From positions 29,672 through 93,671 of the forward strand of contig JAOZFI010000017.1 in assembly GCA_027491395.1 (NCBI GenBank): DNA of 64,000 nt, given 5' to 3'. Of this stretch, positions 52,301 through 60,923 are shown one piece after another. The position numbers and the translations under genes were made by a program. The notes under the pieces are model-generated. The model did no database searches. It was not told where the DNA came from and saw only the letters and a list, made by a program, of their open reading frames with translations. Within the stretch, counting starts at the first letter, position 1. Every line of letters starts with the position of its first letter. Source of the DNA: Thermoproteota archaeon (GTDB taxonomy: Archaea > Korarchaeota > Korarchaeia > Korarchaeales > Korarchaeaceae).

Positions 52301-52981
52301 TACGCCTATCCTAATCCGAGCAATTCCGGTGAGATCCTAGCTTGGGATATGAGGTACCCGATCCACTACGAACCTGTGGAGTCTCCAGACTTCGAGCTGG
52401 CCACCAAGTATCCAGCGATGGCTTGGAGGAGAGCAGAGAATTACAGATTCTTGGAACCACCTAAGGGATTCGAGCACCTCAAGGATACGGTCACCATGAT
52501 CCCGGAGGATATGTCACCGCCCGAGGGTGCTGAGGTAGTTGTGGTGACCACGAACAGGATGACGGAGCATTTCCACACCGGTCAGCTCACTAGGAATGTC
52601 CCTCTCCTAGCGGAGCTCGTCCCGGAGCCGTTCGCTGAGATACCTAAGCCCCTAGCGGATAAGCTCGGAATAAAGCCCGGAGATATCGTCGAGGTGGGAA
52701 ACAAGAGGAACGTGATTTACGTGAGGGCGATGGTTACCCACAGGGTCCCCAAGCTATCAGTCAATGGTAAGGAGGTCTACGTGATAAACCTGCCCTGGCA
52801 CTGGGGATGGGCCGGGGCTCACAGCACCTATGCGGTGGTGAATACGATAACGGACGTGTACATGGACGTGGTCACCACTATGCAGGAGACCAAGGCGTTC
52901 CTGGCCTACGTTAGGAAGGCTCCCATCGAGAAATACGACTACAGGGCAAAGGAGGAGAATTTACCGGGGATAAGGCCGTGA
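49361..52981 (+). CDS. fdnG: Formate dehydrogenase catalytic subunit, FdnG/FdoG type, Cys form
   Basis: Molybdenum or tungsten bis-pyranopterin enzyme, about 1206 residues. A Tat signal (ISRRTFLKMAG) shows export. The 4Fe-4S site is C60, C63, C67 and C95. The active site C226-H227 (DARRCHSTTVAGLAG) is where E. coli FdnG has selenocysteine; here it is a normal cysteine codon. The MGQTQHHVGTQITR and GLNPYRGHSNVQG blocks are characteristic of FDH-N. It is 190 residues longer than E. coli FdnG, mostly in inserts. I start at ATG 49361 after GGGGGGTGA; TTG 49358 is one codon before. First gene of fdnGHI-fdhE. Confidence 0.92.
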   Translation: MQSPRISRRTFLKMAGLGTFSLLFSGSIRKVLGVPKPKRYRLGEIGGKDLQLTREVRGVCGYCSVGCGIIFYRAGDKVIHLEGDPDNPLNEGKLCSKGEASLELFGQHNPRRLRTPLIRVNPKPPAEELKKVKTQDELRAILDKYKPIWRPATWDEAFRYIAERMREILDEVGWDPRKEDGYYHLGKKFPLWIEAGAKLTNEEAYIIKKIATMLGSYNIDHDARRCHSTTVAGLAGTVGFGAQTQSFIDTQFISTYLIFGGNPAENHPVSMRHTLKGKERGTLKLVVVDPRYNRTASQADVFAFFRPGSDLAFLLYILHYAFWERNPPVDQLDTFKEFVTRFNVDLEEIKEFKEITKDYTAEEVSRITGIPVDKLRKIAELYVENSGVTTNFKRFGSIQWAMGQTQHHVGTQITRLSTLVQLTLGNMGFPGGGLNPYRGHSNVQGTTDMCILSHILPGYIKQPSNPLQIRVYQDWKNQGFPDAWHWEIPDWAGSSFGPNERGKVNSTKVLWSWWFQNWRRFELTWGIFVGTDPESDPKNGTVISDFPFGKGYTENTWWQGVLFDDVLKAAIIMAENIAVSDGDAITTYIALASLKLLVVVDLWEAETATFADVLLPGAFQYEKYGSITNSNRWVQWQDRVVPPAGDAKPDLWIMLKLWDYFKSYGIVRLPSQIYGKREEKVSIKNPNTGEMVELYERKIEPFMDYATGRFADPDYAYADPELIYKEIDLAVDLYNGMYDWVDGKILAKRRKPLLRTESDIDGILDREFLMYKDWAWTWPKNVRILYDLWTLSKTLGRTFQFTFTPGEYSVGDTLNGKTVSITGETGEIRDAKSGKWRPAFIPGHNFVVGKMYKRLWSGMTDLLTGAVTAKDLLWYGKVVGKFVIFSGESHTVTTYEDLGIKCPLCESFYYDEDVINVGKANYKKPYFKGTKDYKGKKIKYVGFYDWKKVRDKFSEEFRSLAKSLGIREAVKSMKEKYGEWYAYPNPSNSGEILAWDMRYPIHYEPVESPDFELATKYPAMAWRRAENYRFLEPPKGFEHLKDTVTMIPEDMSPPEGAEVVVVTTNRMTEHFHTGQLTRNVPLLAELVPEPFAEIPKPLADKLGIKPGDIVEVGNKRNVIYVRAMVTHRVPKLSVNGKEVYVINLPWHWGWAGAHSTYAVVNTITDVYMDVVTTMQETKAFLAYVRKAPIEKYDYRAKEENLPGIRP

Positions 52982-52994
52982 TGAGGGTGATGTT

Positions 52995-53798
52995 ATGGGA
53001 GAGATGGCAATAGCCTTCAATGTGGATAACTGTATCTTCTGCAGGGCATGTCAGGTTGCCTGCCACGTGTGGAACAACACTAGACCCCAAGTAACTGAAT
53101 TTTCCCCTACATTGACGAATCCCCCAGATCTTCTGCCTAACGTCTGGATGGTGATGGAGGCTAAGGAGGTAGTGGAGGGAGATGAATTCCACTGGCTATT
53201 CCTCAAGAGGCAATGCATGCACTGCAGCGAGGCCCCCTGCGCTAAAGCTTGTCCAGTAAATGCCATAGAGATCCATCCGGAGGGGGCTGTCGTAATAAGA
53301 GAGGACAAGTGTACCGGATGCAGGTTCTGCATAGAGGCATGTCCCTACGATGTCCCCAAGTACGATGAAAGTAGTGAGAAGGTGTACAAGTGTACTTTCT
53401 GCATAGACAGGATACAGAACGGCTTGGAGCCCGCTTGCGTCGCTGCATGCCCCACTGATGCCTTGGTATTCGGCGATTACGATGAACTGGTCAACAGGTA
53501 CAGGTCTCAGGGCTTTGAGGTGTATGGTGACTCGGTCAACGACTACGTGGGTAGGACCCACTACATCTACGTCACTAGGAAATTCAAGGGCAAGCTGACC
53601 GACCCCAAGTACTTCGGTGAGAGGTTGAAGAAGGATCCGAGAAAGGCGTCAGTACAGGTCGGAACCAACGTGGTAGAACCTGTCGGCTGGGGCCTTATTG
53701 GTCTCACTTTACTGGCCGCAGCCGGCCACTTCATCTACTGGAGGGCCAAGAGGATCGAGGAGAAGTCCGAATCTGAAGGTGAGAAGGGAGGTGAGTGA
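52995..53798 (+). CDS. fdnH: Formate dehydrogenase Fe-S subunit, FdnH-like
   Basis: 267 residues. Four 4Fe-4S ferredoxin-like motifs are visible: CIFCRACQVACHVW, CMHCSEAPCAKACP, CTGCRFCIEACP and CTFCIDRIQNGLEPACVAACP. A single C-terminal membrane helix (WGLIGLTLLAAAGHFIYW) anchors the protein and may pass electrons to the cytochrome, as in FdnH. The ATG follows GGTGATG-type bases 14 after the fdnG stop. It ends adjacent to fdnI. Confidence 0.93.
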   Translation: MGEMAIAFNVDNCIFCRACQVACHVWNNTRPQVTEFSPTLTNPPDLLPNVWMVMEAKEVVEGDEFHWLFLKRQCMHCSEAPCAKACPVNAIEIHPEGAVVIREDKCTGCRFCIEACPYDVPKYDESSEKVYKCTFCIDRIQNGLEPACVAACPTDALVFGDYDELVNRYRSQGFEVYGDSVNDYVGRTHYIYVTRKFKGKLTDPKYFGERLKKDPRKASVQVGTNVVEPVGWGLIGLTLLAAAGHFIYWRAKRIEEKSESEGEKGGE

Positions 53799-54530
53799 AT
53801 GACCGAGGAGTATGTGAGCCTTGCGGAGTGGAGGAGCAAGTGCGAGGCAGTGAAGGCGTTCAGCGAGGCCCAGATATGGGTACACAAGCATCTGATACAC
53901 TTCACCCTGTTCTTCTTCATCACAGGCTTACCCTTAATTAGCAGAGAGTGGTTCGGCTGGCTTGCTTTCGTCTTCGGCTATCCGCTTTCCACTGTGATAG
54001 GGAGCTACGATCCCTACAGCCTCGGCATACAGGTGGCCAGGTTCATACACAGGATCTCGGCCATAGGGCTGGCTCTAGTGCTGGTACCCTTCCTCCTCAA
54101 AATGCTGGGAGAGCTCAGGCGTATGGAGATATGGCCCGAATGCTGGAGATTTTCCTGCTTCAAGAAAGGTTTCGAGGACATTATAGATTTCTACGTGCAC
54201 AGGAAGAAGGTGACATTCCCCAAGTATAATGTGGGACAGAAGGGATGGATCTGGACCGTAGTAGTAGGGATGGTGATAATGTACGTAACTGGAACCGTGA
54301 TGTGGCTGAGGGACCTCTTCCCGCCCAGCGCTTGGGAGGTGGCCCATCTCCTCCACGATATAGGGTTCTTCATAGCAGCCATAGGCCTCATAATTCACGT
54401 GTACATGGCCCTGTTGATTCCAGAACATAGGCCTTTCGTCAGGGCCATGTTCAGAACGGGTAGATTGACTGAGGAGTACGTTAAGGAGCACCATCCCGAG
54501 TGGCACGAGAAGATCGAGAAGGAAGGCTGA
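53799..54530 (+). CDS. fdnI: Formate dehydrogenase cytochrome b subunit, FdnI-like
   Basis: Membrane cytochrome b of 243 residues with four spans. Heme-ligand candidates are HKHLIHFTLFF (helix I), FIHRISAIGLAL (helix II), HLLHDIGF and IIHVYMALLIP (helix IV). Such subunits pass electrons from formate to membrane quinone. The gene abuts fdnH (starts one base after its stop). Confidence 0.92.
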   Translation: MTEEYVSLAEWRSKCEAVKAFSEAQIWVHKHLIHFTLFFFITGLPLISREWFGWLAFVFGYPLSTVIGSYDPYSLGIQVARFIHRISAIGLALVLVPFLLKMLGELRRMEIWPECWRFSCFKKGFEDIIDFYVHRKKVTFPKYNVGQKGWIWTVVVGMVIMYVTGTVMWLRDLFPPSAWEVAHLLHDIGFFIAAIGLIIHVYMALLIPEHRPFVRAMFRTGRLTEEYVKEHHPEWHEKIEKEG

Positions 54531-54548
54531 TCCTCACCCCACTTTTTT

Positions 54549-55475
54549 ATGCCCTCCTATGTCTCTGGGATAGGTGAGGTCATAGTGTCGGACGCGTCGA
54601 GCAAGTTCAAGCAAGCAGTCGACCTGATTTCGATCGAAACTCCCGAGCTGAGGCCTTCCCTCCTATTCTACGCTGATATGATCTCTCTATTGAACGAGTT
54701 ATCCGACGAGGTTGTATCAGAACTGGAGGATAGAAGGGAGCTTATTGAAGAGCTCGCCAAGAGGGTCAGCGAGGAGGGATCTCCGCTCCTGAATTTACTC
54801 GGTACAATACCCGTATCCGCAGGGATATGGCAAAGGATACTCGAATCAGTTGTATCAATAGTGAGAGATCACCGGGAGGAGCTAACGGAAGATCTAAATA
54901 AGCTATTAGAGGCGTCGGGAGGTGGTTCCTTTAGTATACGCGACCTAGCCACCTACTCCCTAAAAGGGGATCCGAATTACGCTAGGGGGGTGGCTGCCGG
55001 ACTTGATGTGGACTTGGACTTAGTGAACGCAATTGCCCTATGGACAATACAGCCCCTCCTCATCGCCCTGAGGAGGATCACAGAAAGGAAGATAGATGCT
55101 AACAACTGGTTGAGAGGCTATTGTCCGGTCTGCGGAAGCTACACGAGGACCGGATTCATGGAAGGGGAGGGTAGGAAGCTACACCTCAAATGCGAGATAT
55201 GCGGGATGGAGTGGCCCTTCCTCAGGTTGAAATGTCCCTTCTGTGGTAACGAAGATGAGAAGAAGTTGGGTTTCTACTCTCTAAACGACAATAAGTTCCG
55301 CCTTTACGTATGCGAAAGTTGCGGAGAATACTGGAAGGTGGTCGACGAGGAACTAGCTGGTAAGAACGTTCCTAGGGAACTCTATCCAGTCTGGACCTTT
55401 GAACTAGATGAGCTGGCCTCCAAGCTCAGCAAGGAGAGATCATCAGAAGACGAGGAAGGTGACATAAAGAGCTGA
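54549..55475 (+). CDS. fdhE: Formate dehydrogenase accessory protein FdhE
   Basis: 308 residues. The C-terminal half has four CxxC pairs (CPVCGSY, CEICGMEW, CPFCGNED, CESCGEYW) as in FdhE rubredoxin-like zinc/iron knuckles. The N-terminal helical half is poorly conserved, as usual. FdhE assists maturation of Tat-exported formate dehydrogenases. A T-run (CTTTTTTATG) directly precedes the ATG, so it may have its own short promoter or be read through from fdnI. It converges on fdhD with three bases between stops. Confidence 0.88.
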   Translation: MPSYVSGIGEVIVSDASSKFKQAVDLISIETPELRPSLLFYADMISLLNELSDEVVSELEDRRELIEELAKRVSEEGSPLLNLLGTIPVSAGIWQRILESVVSIVRDHREELTEDLNKLLEASGGGSFSIRDLATYSLKGDPNYARGVAAGLDVDLDLVNAIALWTIQPLLIALRRITERKIDANNWLRGYCPVCGSYTRTGFMEGEGRKLHLKCEICGMEWPFLRLKCPFCGNEDEKKLGFYSLNDNKFRLYVCESCGEYWKVVDEELAGKNVPRELYPVWTFELDELASKLSKERSSEDEEGDIKS

Positions 55476-55477
55476 GG

Positions 55478-56248
55478 TCAGCAGAGAGGGCTGTCTGCCT
55501 CCTTCCCATGCCATCTCACTAGGGGTCCCCCCTTGGACACCATGGGACCTCCCCTCACCCTCTCCGGATAAGTGAAGACTTTCAACTCCCTAGTGAAGTC
55601 TTTCGATATGAGGGTTATCCCCCTCTGATCTGCTGATGCCGCTCCACTAACTAAAACGTGCCTCATGCTAGCAACGATCCTTATCCCCGTCAGAGATAGG
55701 AGCTTTATGATGTCGCCCGAGATCCTCCCGGTGCTTATCATAACTGGTGTAAGCTCCCTAAGATCGTCACTGCGCTTCATTATCCAACCAGCAATCTTCA
55801 TTGCAGCGGTATGCCTACTTATATCGACAAGCAGCATCTTTTGAACTACGGAGGATCCCTTCAGGGCGTATAGCCCGGTGACGTGAAAGGCGAAGGGGCA
55901 TATGCTCTTGGGAATGGATTTGGATACATCGGACATCAGGCTCAGGATCGTGCCCCATTCGACTGGCTCGTTCCTCCATCTAGGGGGACTCAATTCCCCC
56001 TCGTCAGTGATCCTCAGCAGATACTCTAGGTCGCTCAGTCTTATTTCCTCCACCCTGACATCCCTTGTAATCCCCTTCATCAGCAAGTAACCTATTACTG
56101 CCTCCTCGATCATATTTGGGCTAGCGAAGAAGCTCCCTACCTTTCGGCCATCCACCCACTCCACCTCGTACCTGAAGTCGGCAGCCATCTGCGTACCTCT
56201 CCAGCGAACGACGGACCTTTCACACACCCTCCTCAGTTCATCTTGCAT
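55478..56248 (-). CDS. fdhD: FdhD-like formate dehydrogenase sulfurtransferase, divergent
   Basis: FdhD transfers sulfur to the molybdenum cofactor of formate dehydrogenase. 256 residues. Family features: an N-terminal 'WRGTQ' stretch, SPNMIEEAVIGYLL, FHVTGLYALKG (usually FHxTGGxH.A), a DISRHTAAMKIAGWIM segment (usually DxGRHNAVDK) and VMISTGRIS. The catalytic CxxC loop of E. coli FdhD is absent; only one nearby cysteine remains (SICPF, just before FHVTG). The start may be the internal Met at residue 21. Position beside fdhE supports the assignment despite the divergence. Confidence 0.8.
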   Translation of the reverse strand: MQDELRRVCERSVVRWRGTQMAADFRYEVEWVDGRKVGSFFASPNMIEEAVIGYLLMKGITRDVRVEEIRLSDLEYLLRITDEGELSPPRWRNEPVEWGTILSLMSDVSKSIPKSICPFAFHVTGLYALKGSSVVQKMLLVDISRHTAAMKIAGWIMKRSDDLRELTPVMISTGRISGDIIKLLSLTGIRIVASMRHVLVSGAASADQRGITLISKDFTRELKVFTYPERVRGGPMVSKGGPLVRWHGKEADSPLC

Positions 56249-56289
56249 TTAGGGGACACCCTTGGTGCTCAATATTAAGTGCATGCACT

Positions 56290-56649
56290 CTAGATGAGCC
56301 CTAACTCCCCAACCACCTTAACAGCTAGATTGCACTTTTCCCTGAACTCCTGCTCGCTCACAGTATGAGTAGCAGGACAGTACTCATCCAGTACGCACTT
56401 ACCAGCGTCGAGATCGTAGATCACGGGATAGGCCCTGCACCCCAGAGGCCTATGCTCATAGACGGAACACATCCCGTTCTTTAGGAAGTAGCACTTTCCA
56501 TCAACGTTCTTGAGCCTGATGAATCCTCCTCTAAGCTCGGAGAAATCCTCTCTTCTATATCCTAGGGACTCAAGTCTCCTTATGTCGCTTTCAGTGAGGA
56601 TCATCTCGGTCTCAAGGCAGCAGAGGTGGCACCCCTCGGGACATATCAT
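56290..56649 (-). CDS. YkgJ-like cysteine-cluster protein
   Basis: 119 residues from ATG 56649; the longer frame would overlap tldD. The CxxxCxxCC motif (CPEGCHLCC) near the N-terminus, YFLKNGMCSVYEHRPLGCRAYP in the middle and DEYCPATHTV follow the pattern of the YkgJ/Fe-S or zinc-binding CxxxCxxC proteins of unknown function. It is divergent from tldD with 34 bases between starts, which hold an AT-rich element (CCATTAAAATTCCG). Confidence 0.85.
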   Translation of the reverse strand: MICPEGCHLCCLETEMILTESDIRRLESLGYRREDFSELRGGFIRLKNVDGKCYFLKNGMCSVYEHRPLGCRAYPVIYDLDAGKCVLDEYCPATHTVSEQEFREKCNLAVKVVGELGLI

Positions 56650-56683
56650 CAGGGTTATATCGGTCTCTCCATTAAAATTCCGT

Positions 56684-58042
56684 ATGGATTTGGAGGACGC
56701 GGTATCCCTAGGTCTCGATGAAGGGGCTGACTTCATCGAGGTCAGGGAAGAGAGAACCTACATGACCATGATCAGGATGATCGACGGAGTAGTGAGGGAG
56801 TTGAATAGGGGAAGGGAGTTCAGGATAAGTGTCCGGGCCCTATACAGAGGTGGATGGGGCTTCGGCATAGCTAACTCCCCTAATGAGATAGCCGACGCGG
56901 TTAAAGATGCAGTGAGCCTAGCTAAACTCTCATCTAGGTGGGCAGAGCCGATAGAAGTGAATTGGCCCTCCTTCAAGGGAAGCTACGAGGTTAAAGGGAG
57001 GAAGCCCGCGTGGCAGATTCCGATAGAGGAGAAGATAGGGATAGTCGAGGAGCAGGATCGACTCGCCAAATCCGTGGAGAAGGTGACCAACAGGAACATA
57101 ATGATGGGAGACACGCTCAGGGAGACCAGAGTAATCAACTCCTTAGGAACTGACATCAGGCAGACACTGCCTAGGATCAGGCTGGCCGCCTACATATTCG
57201 CTCACGAGGCGGGAGTGACGGAAAGCGCGTTCGAATCGAGGGGAGGGATAGGAGGGCTGGAGGTAGTTGAAGGGACTGGGATCGCGGAGGAGGCAGCCAA
57301 AAGGGCCGTGGAAGCTCTATCGGCCAAACCAGCCCCTCCTGGGCCCCATCCCGCGATACTGGATCCAAAGCTGGCTGGTGTGTTCATACACGAGGCCTTC
57401 GGTCACGCGGCCGAGGGAGACGCGGTAGTTAACAACGAGAGCATCCTCACAGGAAAGCTGGGTGAAAAGGTGGGCTCCGAGGTGGTCAGCGTCGTCGACG
57501 ATCCCACCATAGAAGGGTTATATGGGTTCTACAGGTACGATGATGAGGGCACCGAGTCAAGGCGCAAGTACATAGTGAAGGAAGGCATACTTTCCGGCTA
57601 CATGACCAACTTGGAGACCGCTTCCAAGCTCGGGATTGAACCTACCGGAAACGCCCGCTCGATGGATTATAGCAACCCACCCATCGTGAGGATGTCCAAC
57701 ACATTCATAGATAGGGGGGATTGGACGTTCGAGGAGATGCTGTCCGATATGAAGCGGGGAATATACGCGTTCGGGTCCCTTTACGGATACACCGATCCGG
57801 CTAAGGGACAATTCATGTTCAAGGCTGAGGGAGGCTGGCTGATAGAGAACGGGGAGCTCAAGCAGAGGTTGAGGGAGGTGGCCATAACCGGTATGACCCT
57901 CGAGGTCCTGAACAACATGGATGCGGTCGGGAAGGACTTATCCCACGATCCAGGGATGTGCGGGAAGATGGGCCAGTGGGTTCCCGTAACCACTGGGGCG
58001 CCCCATGTTAGGGTGAGCAGGCTTGTGTTCGGGGGGAGGTAA
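56684..58042 (+). CDS. tldD: Metalloprotease TldD
   Basis: Metal-dependent peptidase, half of the TldD/TldE dimer that degrades unfolded peptides. 452 residues from ATG 56684 (MDLEDAVSLGLDEGADFIEVR). The zinc motif HExxxH is IHEAFGHAAEGD (about residues 230-241), followed downstream by the third-ligand region. It partners with the next gene, which lacks the motif. Separation one base, with a GGGGGGAGG ribosome site overlapping the stop. Confidence 0.94.
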   Translation: MDLEDAVSLGLDEGADFIEVREERTYMTMIRMIDGVVRELNRGREFRISVRALYRGGWGFGIANSPNEIADAVKDAVSLAKLSSRWAEPIEVNWPSFKGSYEVKGRKPAWQIPIEEKIGIVEEQDRLAKSVEKVTNRNIMMGDTLRETRVINSLGTDIRQTLPRIRLAAYIFAHEAGVTESAFESRGGIGGLEVVEGTGIAEEAAKRAVEALSAKPAPPGPHPAILDPKLAGVFIHEAFGHAAEGDAVVNNESILTGKLGEKVGSEVVSVVDDPTIEGLYGFYRYDDEGTESRRKYIVKEGILSGYMTNLETASKLGIEPTGNARSMDYSNPPIVRMSNTFIDRGDWTFEEMLSDMKRGIYAFGSLYGYTDPAKGQFMFKAEGGWLIENGELKQRLREVAITGMTLEVLNNMDAVGKDLSHDPGMCGKMGQWVPVTTGAPHVRVSRLVFGGR

Positions 58043-58043
58043 G

Positions 58044-59363
58044 ATGCTGAGGGAAGAAGCAGTTAAGGCCGCTCTCTCCTCCGGAGCTGAGGAGGCGGAG
58101 GCTTTCGAGCTCTTTACCCGCGAGATCTCCATACATGTGGAAAAGGGGAAGGTCAAGACGGCCAGTTCGGTTAGGATGGTGGGTTTAGGAGTGAGGGCAG
58201 CCATGGGGAAAAAGCTGGGCTTTGCATTCGCTACTAACCCCACCTCAGGCGTAGAGGTTGGGAGGGAGGCGGCCGAGAACTCCAAGGCAGCTCCAGAGGA
58301 TCCGGATTTCGGGGGACTCCCAGATGCCAGGAAGGTGGACTACCTCAGCGAGCTCATGGACCCGAAGCTCAGGGACTTGGATCTGAACGAGGCCGCCGAC
58401 CTGTTCCTCGCGGCTGTGGAGTCCGCTCGTCTCTCGGACAAGGTGATCTCAGTCTCCGGCAAACTGGAGGTGTCCTTCTCCAAGGTGGCGGTGTTCAGCT
58501 CCAAGGGTGTCGATGCCCTTGAGGAGAGGACCTACCTGATCGCATACATCGAAGCGGCCAGCAAGGACGGTGATAGGAGGGGATCTGGCTTCGGCTTCGC
58601 CGATGGAAGGAGGTTGGACATGTTCGATCCCGAGAAGGTGGGTAGAGAGGCCGGAGATCTGGCCATCAGGACTCTGGATGCCACCACTATAGGAGTGGAG
58701 GAGCTGCCCGTGGTATTCCAGCCAAAGGCCCAGTTCACCTTGATCCCCTTCTTGGTGGGCCAGGCGGCTAACGCCGAGAACCTGCAGTACGGCAGGAGCT
58801 TCCTGACCAACAGGATAGGAGATCAGATAGCTAGGGAGGAGGTAAGCATAGTCGACGACGGGCGCATCCCTTGGCTCCCCGGCAGCTCGAGCTTCGACGC
58901 GGAGGGGATCCCCACCGGGAGAACTTACGTCATCGAAAATGGTGTCTTCAAGTCGCCGATACACAACTGGTACACAGCTATGAAGGAGGGTGTGGAGAGC
59001 ACGGGCAACGCTTCCAGAGATCACACTAGGCCACCGGCGATCTCATCCCACACGGTCAGTATCGAGGCCCCGTCCCTGCAGATGAAGAAGGATGAGTTGC
59101 TTGACGTAAAGAGAGGGGTACTAGTGGTCTACACCATGGATACCCCCAACCTATCCACCGGGGAGTTCAGCGGGATGGCGGAGACGGCCTTCCTCATAGA
59201 GAGCGGGGAGGTGACAAAGTCACTGAGGCAGACCAGCATGGGCTTCCGGATCGAGGACTTTCTGAAGACCATGGACGCTGTAGGTGATGATGTGGAGACT
59301 TTAATGGGATTCAAGGGCGGCTCCGTCAGGGTGAAGATCAAGGTAGCGGGTCCGGGTGCCTGA
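58044..59363 (+). CDS. tldE: TldE/PmbA family protein
   Basis: Partner of TldD, similar fold but no HExxxH motif, as expected. 439 residues from ATG 58044. Family blocks: EAEAFELFTREISIHVEKGKVKTA at the N-terminus, LPVVFQPKAQFTLIPFLVGQAANAENLQYGRSF in the middle and STGNASRDHTRPPAISSHT near the end. The stop overlaps the guaA start (TGATGA). Confidence 0.92.
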   Translation: MLREEAVKAALSSGAEEAEAFELFTREISIHVEKGKVKTASSVRMVGLGVRAAMGKKLGFAFATNPTSGVEVGREAAENSKAAPEDPDFGGLPDARKVDYLSELMDPKLRDLDLNEAADLFLAAVESARLSDKVISVSGKLEVSFSKVAVFSSKGVDALEERTYLIAYIEAASKDGDRRGSGFGFADGRRLDMFDPEKVGREAGDLAIRTLDATTIGVEELPVVFQPKAQFTLIPFLVGQAANAENLQYGRSFLTNRIGDQIAREEVSIVDDGRIPWLPGSSSFDAEGIPTGRTYVIENGVFKSPIHNWYTAMKEGVESTGNASRDHTRPPAISSHTVSIEAPSLQMKKDELLDVKRGVLVVYTMDTPNLSTGEFSGMAETAFLIESGEVTKSLRQTSMGFRIEDFLKTMDAVGDDVETLMGFKGGSVRVKIKVAGPGA

Positions 59364-60880
59364 TGATTCTGGTGGTGAACTTCGGTGGGCAGTACGCCCA
59401 CCTAATCACCCGGAGGATAAGGGACATAGGCGTCTACGCCGAGATAATTCCCTACACGGATATCTCCCCATCCATCATAGAGGAGAAGAAACCAAAGGCT
59501 CTCATTCTGTCAGGGGGTCCTAGCAGCGTTTACGGGCCTTCAGCTCCTAGGATAGGGAGCTGGGTCTTGGAGATGGATATCCCGGTCTTAGGGATATGCT
59601 ACGGGTTCCAGCTGATAGCCCACATGATGGGGGGAGAAGTGAGGCGCTCCACGGGCGAGTACGGCCCCACCAAGGTGAAGGTTCTGGAGAGGGGAGGGCT
59701 GTTCGCTGGCTGGGGAGAGGAGGAGCTCGTCTGGATGAGTCACTCTGATCACGTTGCTAGAGTTCCTGAGGGATTTGTGGTGACCGCATTGTCTGAGAAC
59801 GGATACGTGGCGGCCTTCAGGCACGAGGAAAAGCCCATATATGGGGTCCAGTTTCACCCGGAGGTCAAGCACACTCCCAAGGGTAAACTCCTCCTCGAGA
59901 ACTTCGCGGCAATGTCGAGGGCCGAGAAGAACTGGAGTCCCGAGAGGATGATTCAGCTGATAGATGAGTACCTGAGGAGAGAGCTAGCTGATTGTAATAA
60001 CATTCTCTCTGCCGTGAGCGGTGGGGTTGACTCCACCGTGGCCACGGTACTAGTCAGTAGAATAGCAGGTGATCGTCTGACCTCCATATTCGTGAATCAC
60101 GGGCTTTTGCGGAAAAACGAGGAGGAAGAGGTCCTCAACCTGCTAAGGGATCTTGGAATAAATCCTATATACGTGGATGCATCCCAAGAGTTCCTCTCTG
60201 CCCTGAGGGGTGTAAAGGACTGCGAGACGAAGAGGAGGATAATCGGGGAGAAATTCGTGGAGGTCTTTTCTAGGGCGCTTGAGGGTAGGAGATTTGATTG
60301 CTTGGTGCAGGGGACCCTCTATCCCGACGTCATAGAGAGCGGTGGAGAGGTAGGAGCTGATAGGATAAAGAGCCATCATAACGTTGCAGCCCTACCGGAG
60401 TGGCTCGAAGCTAAGGTGGTGGAACCCCTGAGGTACCTCTACAAGGACGAGGTTCGATCTCTCTCTAGGCACCTTGGATTACCTGATTGGATCGCCGAGA
60501 GGCATCCGTTCCCCGGACCAGGTTTGGGGGTAAGAATAATTGGCGAGGTGACCGAGGACAAGTTGAGGGTTGTTAGGGAGGCTTCAGTCATAGTGGAGGA
60601 TGTCTTGAGGGAGAGGGAGCTCTACTCAAAGGCCTGGCAGGCGTTCGCTGTAGTAGGAGATGATAGGTGGGTTGGGGTGAAGGGAGACGCTAGGGTAGAG
60701 GGTTACATCGTCACAGTGAGAATCGTGGAGAGCGAGGACGCGATGACCGCGGACTGGCTGAAGTTGCCTCCCGATGTTTTAAACGAGATAGCCAGGAGGA
60801 TAACCTCGGAGATATCGGAAGTCACCATGGTGACTTACGCGATCACGACCAAACCTCCAAGCACGATAGAGCCCTGCTGA
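59363..60880 (+). CDS. guaA: GMP synthase (glutamine-hydrolysing), fused two-domain form
   Basis: Converts XMP to GMP. The amidotransferase domain (1-190) has the nucleophile in VLGICYGFQ and the H-E pair in FHPEV. The synthetase domain has a P-loop SGGVDSTVA, PFPGPGLGVRI and a C-terminal dimerisation domain ending TKPPSTIEPC. 505 residues. Many euryarchaea have this enzyme as two proteins; the fused form here resembles crenarchaeal and bacterial enzymes. Overlaps tldE by one base. Confidence 0.96.
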   Translation: MILVVNFGGQYAHLITRRIRDIGVYAEIIPYTDISPSIIEEKKPKALILSGGPSSVYGPSAPRIGSWVLEMDIPVLGICYGFQLIAHMMGGEVRRSTGEYGPTKVKVLERGGLFAGWGEEELVWMSHSDHVARVPEGFVVTALSENGYVAAFRHEEKPIYGVQFHPEVKHTPKGKLLLENFAAMSRAEKNWSPERMIQLIDEYLRRELADCNNILSAVSGGVDSTVATVLVSRIAGDRLTSIFVNHGLLRKNEEEEVLNLLRDLGINPIYVDASQEFLSALRGVKDCETKRRIIGEKFVEVFSRALEGRRFDCLVQGTLYPDVIESGGEVGADRIKSHHNVAALPEWLEAKVVEPLRYLYKDEVRSLSRHLGLPDWIAERHPFPGPGLGVRIIGEVTEDKLRVVREASVIVEDVLRERELYSKAWQAFAVVGDDRWVGVKGDARVEGYIVTVRIVESEDAMTADWLKLPPDVLNEIARRITSEISEVTMVTYAITTKPPSTIEPC

Positions 60881-60923
60881 CTCCCGAGAAACTTTATCTA
60901 TCTTTCCCACCTAGCACAGTGGG

